Below, in pieces: positions 6,634 through 8,638 of a DNA stretch of 8,638 nt. Under the pieces are notes generated by a model. The model was not told the origin of the DNA and made no database searches. It saw only the letters and a program-made list of their open reading frames with translations. The DNA lies in the NCBI GenBank assembly GCA_009700365.1, contig WLME01000037.1, forward strand, positions 1-8,638, read 5' to 3'. The first letter of the stretch is position 1. Each line of letters starts with the position of its first letter. Both the position numbers and the translations under genes were made by a program. The stretch is from Actinomycetota bacterium (GTDB taxonomy: Bacteria; Actinomycetota; Actinomycetes; Nanopelagicales; Nanopelagicaceae).

Positions 6634-7902
6634 CTAGGCTGTTTCAGATTCGCGAAGTCGTTGCGAAATTACTTCAGTAACTCCATCACCGCGCATGGTC
6701 ACTCCATAGAGCGCATCGGCAATCTCCATTGTGCGCTTCTGGTGGGTAATAATAATTAACTGCGAACTTTCGCGAAGTTCTTCCAAAATTGTAAGAAGTC
6801 TTCCGAGGTTCACATCATCCAGCGCTGCTTCTACCTCATCGAGTACATAGAAAGGACTTGGGCGAGACTTAAAGATCGCAACAAGCATGGCTACGGCTGT
6901 GAGCGATTTTTCTCCACCAGAAAGCAGAGAGAGTCTCTTGATGCGCTTTCCTGGTGGTCGAGCTTCGACATCAACGCCAGTGTTAAGCAAATCATCCGGA
7001 TTTGTGAGTATCAGGCGACCATCGCCGCCTGGGAAAAGTCGGGCAAAAATATCTTTGAAGTGCTCAGCAACATCTTCGTAAGCTTCCATAAAGATTTGCT
7101 GTACACGATCATCAACTTCCTTGATGATGTCGAGAAGATCTTTCTTGGTGCGCTTGAGATCTTCAAGCTGCTCTGCCAAGAACTTTAAGCGTTCCTCGAG
7201 CGCGTTGTACTCCTCGAGCGCAAGAGGATTAATCTTGCCGAGTAGCGTGAGGGAGCGTTCTGTTGCAGCCAAGCGTTTCTCTTGCTGATCGCGTCGGTAT
7301 GGAATCAATTCTGTTGCAATGATTTCGCCAGATTCGGTTTCGATAAATGTTGGTACATCTTTATCTGGACCATATTCGGAGATGAGTGTTGGAACGTCTA
7401 TTCCAAGCTCTTCAACAGCTTTACTCTCTAGAGCCTCAACTCGCATCCGTTGTTCTGCACGTGCAATCTCATCTCTATGGACACTTGAAGTTAATTGATC
7501 AAGCTCAAGTGTGAGCTGGCGATTACGAGCTCGAACCGTGAGAGTTTCTCCTTCGCGCTCTGCGCGATTGTTCTCAAGACGAGATCTTTCAGATTGCGCC
7601 TTCGCAATTGATCGCTCGATATGAATCAACGCTTCGTAGGCAGCTTCTGCGATTGCCTGAGAAATTACTGCGCCACGAGCGCGCGCTCCGCGGCGAGAGA
7701 CTGCGCGTTCTGATGCTTCACGTTCAGCGTGTGCAGATTCTTCAAGCGCTTGGGCGCGGGCAGCAATTGAAGTTACACGTTCTTCAGAAGTACGCACTGC
7801 GAGTCGAGCTTCAACCTCTGCCGTACGTGCATTGGAAACTTCATTTCGGAATGCTTCGACACGTGCGTGATCTGGTTCAGCAATTTCGCAGTGGTTCTGC
7901 AT
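6634..7902 (-). CDS. smc: Chromosome segregation protein SMC, C-terminal part (downstream of an in-frame stop)
   Basis: C-terminal arm and head of the SMC ATPase, which with ScpA and ScpB organises and segregates the chromosome. Of 422 residues from the ATG at 7902, about 10-280 form coiled coil rich in Glu, Arg and Ala. The head half follows: RLFPGGDGRLILTNP (about 288-302), the ABC signature LSGGEKSL (327-334), Walker B FYVLDE (351-356), D-loop ALDD (360-363) and the switch histidine in ITHQK (H387). The end, YGVTMRGDGVTEVISQRLR, is typical of actinobacterial SMC. The frame is the same as that of the upstream part; only one TAG codon separates them, directly before this ATG. By itself this piece lacks the N-terminal Walker A head half and could not act as a complete ATPase. 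No good Shine-Dalgarno precedes the ATG, so independent translation would need reinitiation. The gene ends in TAG, 19 bases before ftsY. Confidence 0.9.
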   Translation of the reverse strand: MQNHCEIAEPDHARVEAFRNEVSNARTAEVEARLAVRTSEERVTSIAARAQALEESAHAEREASERAVSRRGARARGAVISQAIAEAAYEALIHIERSIAKAQSERSRLENNRAEREGETLTVRARNRQLTLELDQLTSSVHRDEIARAEQRMRVEALESKAVEELGIDVPTLISEYGPDKDVPTFIETESGEIIATELIPYRRDQQEKRLAATERSLTLLGKINPLALEEYNALEERLKFLAEQLEDLKRTKKDLLDIIKEVDDRVQQIFMEAYEDVAEHFKDIFARLFPGGDGRLILTNPDDLLNTGVDVEARPPGKRIKRLSLLSGGEKSLTAVAMLVAIFKSRPSPFYVLDEVEAALDDVNLGRLLTILEELRESSQLIIITHQKRTMEIADALYGVTMRGDGVTEVISQRLRESETA

Positions 7903-7905
7903 CTA
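7900..7905 (-). other. In-frame TAG stop abutting an ATG within smc
   Basis: On the minus strand the codons read TCT CAT TAG ATG CAG AAC. The reading frame is identical on both sides, so this is a single-codon stop and not a frameshift. It could be a point mutation, a base-calling or assembly error, a readthrough site, or a TAG-ATG stop-start junction for reinitiation. Single changes from CAG, AAG, GAG, TGG, TTG, TCG, TAC or TAT would each give TAG. Confidence 0.9.
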
Positions 7906-8638
7906 ATGAGATGCGATGGAGAGTTCATTTTCATCACGTGACTTTGCGGCAGTGGCTTCATCAATTGCTGAAGTGAGCCTTTCCACCTCTGCGGTTGCAG
8001 ATTTAATATTTTGTCCAGATACAGCCAGTTGTTCTGTGAGTGCAGCAATTCTTGCATCGGACTCATTCAGTTTGCTGAGCGCTGCATCAAAAGCGGATTG
8101 CTTAACTTCAACTTCGGTAGCCGCTGAAGAAATCTCAAATTTAAGACGATCGCATTTGTGATTGAGTTCTTCAAGTTTCTTAGATAGCTCTTCAACGAGG
8201 GCCTTGATTTCAATCAGTGAAGATGATGATGTTGACCCACCCCGTGCTCGCTGCGAAGTGATGACATCGCCATCGCGAGTAACAACTGTCACTCTTGGAT
8301 GTTGGCGAAGGATCGCTTCGGCAGAGCGGGCGTTATCTGCAACTACGGTTGCGCCTAAAAGTGATTCAAGAAGCTCTGCAATCTGGGGCGAACGAACATA
8401 ACTCAGGAGTGAGGTCAAACCTGAAGGAGTCTGATTTCCTGCCCGATTTCCAGGTTCGTGAACAAGCACATCTGCTTGACCAAGATTTTCGCTGCGCAAA
8501 GTAGTCAGCACATTTACTGCCGAAGAAAGGTCTTTCACAACAACTGCATCGGCGAGTGATCCAAGTGCAGCAGCTGTTGCTGCCTCCCATCCAGAATCAA
8601 TCTGAATGAGCGAAGCAATACTGCCAAGAATTTGAAGA
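7903..8638 (-). CDS. smc: Chromosome segregation protein SMC, hinge and start of C-terminal arm (partial, ends at in-frame stop)
   Basis: The frame is open from the window edge: 244 sense codons, then TAG at 7905-7903. The GTG at 8538 is not the real start, because conserved hinge sequence (LGSIASLIQIDSGWEAA, then LGSLADAVVV) lies upstream of it in frame. The SMC hinge (about residues 1-135 of the visible part) continues through VLVHEPG, LLGATVVADNARSAEAIL and VTRDGDVITSQRARGGS, the last matching the conserved hinge end. Residues 140-244 are coiled coil of the returning arm. The hinge makes the SMC dimer interface and contacts DNA. The N-terminal head and arm, roughly 500 residues in this family, lie outside the window. 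The stop falls inside the arm, so the terminated product would lack the C-terminal head half with its signature motif and Walker B. Confidence 0.88.
   Translation of the reverse strand, partial: LQILGSIASLIQIDSGWEAATAAALGSLADAVVVKDLSSAVNVLTTLRSENLGQADVLVHEPGNRAGNQTPSGLTSLLSYVRSPQIAELLESLLGATVVADNARSAEAILRQHPRVTVVTRDGDVITSQRARGGSTSSSSLIEIKALVEELSKKLEELNHKCDRLKFEISSAATEVEVKQSAFDAALSKLNESDARIAALTEQLAVSGQNIKSATAEVERLTSAIDEATAAKSRDENELSIASH

Noticed and set aside
7903..7905. Genome-wide reassignment of TAG as a sense codon
   Set aside because: glnD ends in TAG at 1651-1653 exactly at the end of its second ACT domain, and smc itself ends in TAG at 6634-6636 where the family normally ends. TAG therefore works as a stop in this genome.
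7880..7930. Frameshift in smc
   Set aside because: The upstream and downstream parts are in the same frame. Only a single codon is a stop, so no indel is needed to restore the protein.
7608..8401. Several plus-strand open frames opposite smc
   Set aside because: The translations are Ser-, Leu- and Arg-rich shadows of the coiled-coil codons, with no family resemblance.
1..8638. Mobile elements, CRISPR repeats, toxin-antitoxin or defence genes
   Set aside because: Apart from short spacers, the whole window is accounted for by seven housekeeping genes in a known order. No transposase, spaced direct repeats or foreign-looking composition was seen.

Overview
The window reads as a piece of an actinobacterial chromosome with unusually low GC for that phylum (by eye a little under half G+C, not counted). 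The gene order on the minus strand, smc - ftsY - amtB - glnK - glnD - ffh - rpsP, is a well-known actinobacterial arrangement. The protein sequences agree: the SMC C-terminus, the start of ribosomal protein S16 and a GlnD with a PII partner carrying Tyr51 are all of actinobacterial type. Low GC, short spacers and a short FtsY suggest a streamlined free-living lineage, such as the freshwater acI/Nanopelagicales group. That placement is inference; no marker here proves it.

Every real gene lies on the minus strand, so transcription runs from high to low coordinates. 8638-6634 holds the hinge and C-terminal half of smc, whose frame is broken by one in-frame TAG at 7903-7905 followed directly by an ATG. 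ftsY (6614-5778) follows 19 bases later behind a perfect Shine-Dalgarno site. A 158-base spacer (5620-5777) then carries a 25-base palindrome and a ladder of GTnAC-like half-sites spaced 11 bases apart. It probably contains the promoter and nitrogen-control region of amtB. amtB (5619-4315) and glnK (4318-3980) overlap by ATGA. glnD (3927-1651) and ffh (1638-208) follow closely. A 148-base spacer with several small hairpins precedes rpsP, of which only the first 19 codons are present (59-1).

Two functional themes are interleaved. amtB, glnK and glnD form an ammonium uptake and nitrogen-sensing module: AmtB conducts ammonium, GlnK (PII) gates it, and GlnD modifies GlnK. ftsY and ffh, the SRP receptor and the SRP GTPase that insert membrane proteins such as AmtB, flank this module. 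SMC and S16 belong to chromosome organisation and the ribosome. No mobile element, CRISPR array, tRNA, rRNA or foreign-looking insertion was seen. The observation most worth checking is the interrupted smc; the next is the amtB upstream region.
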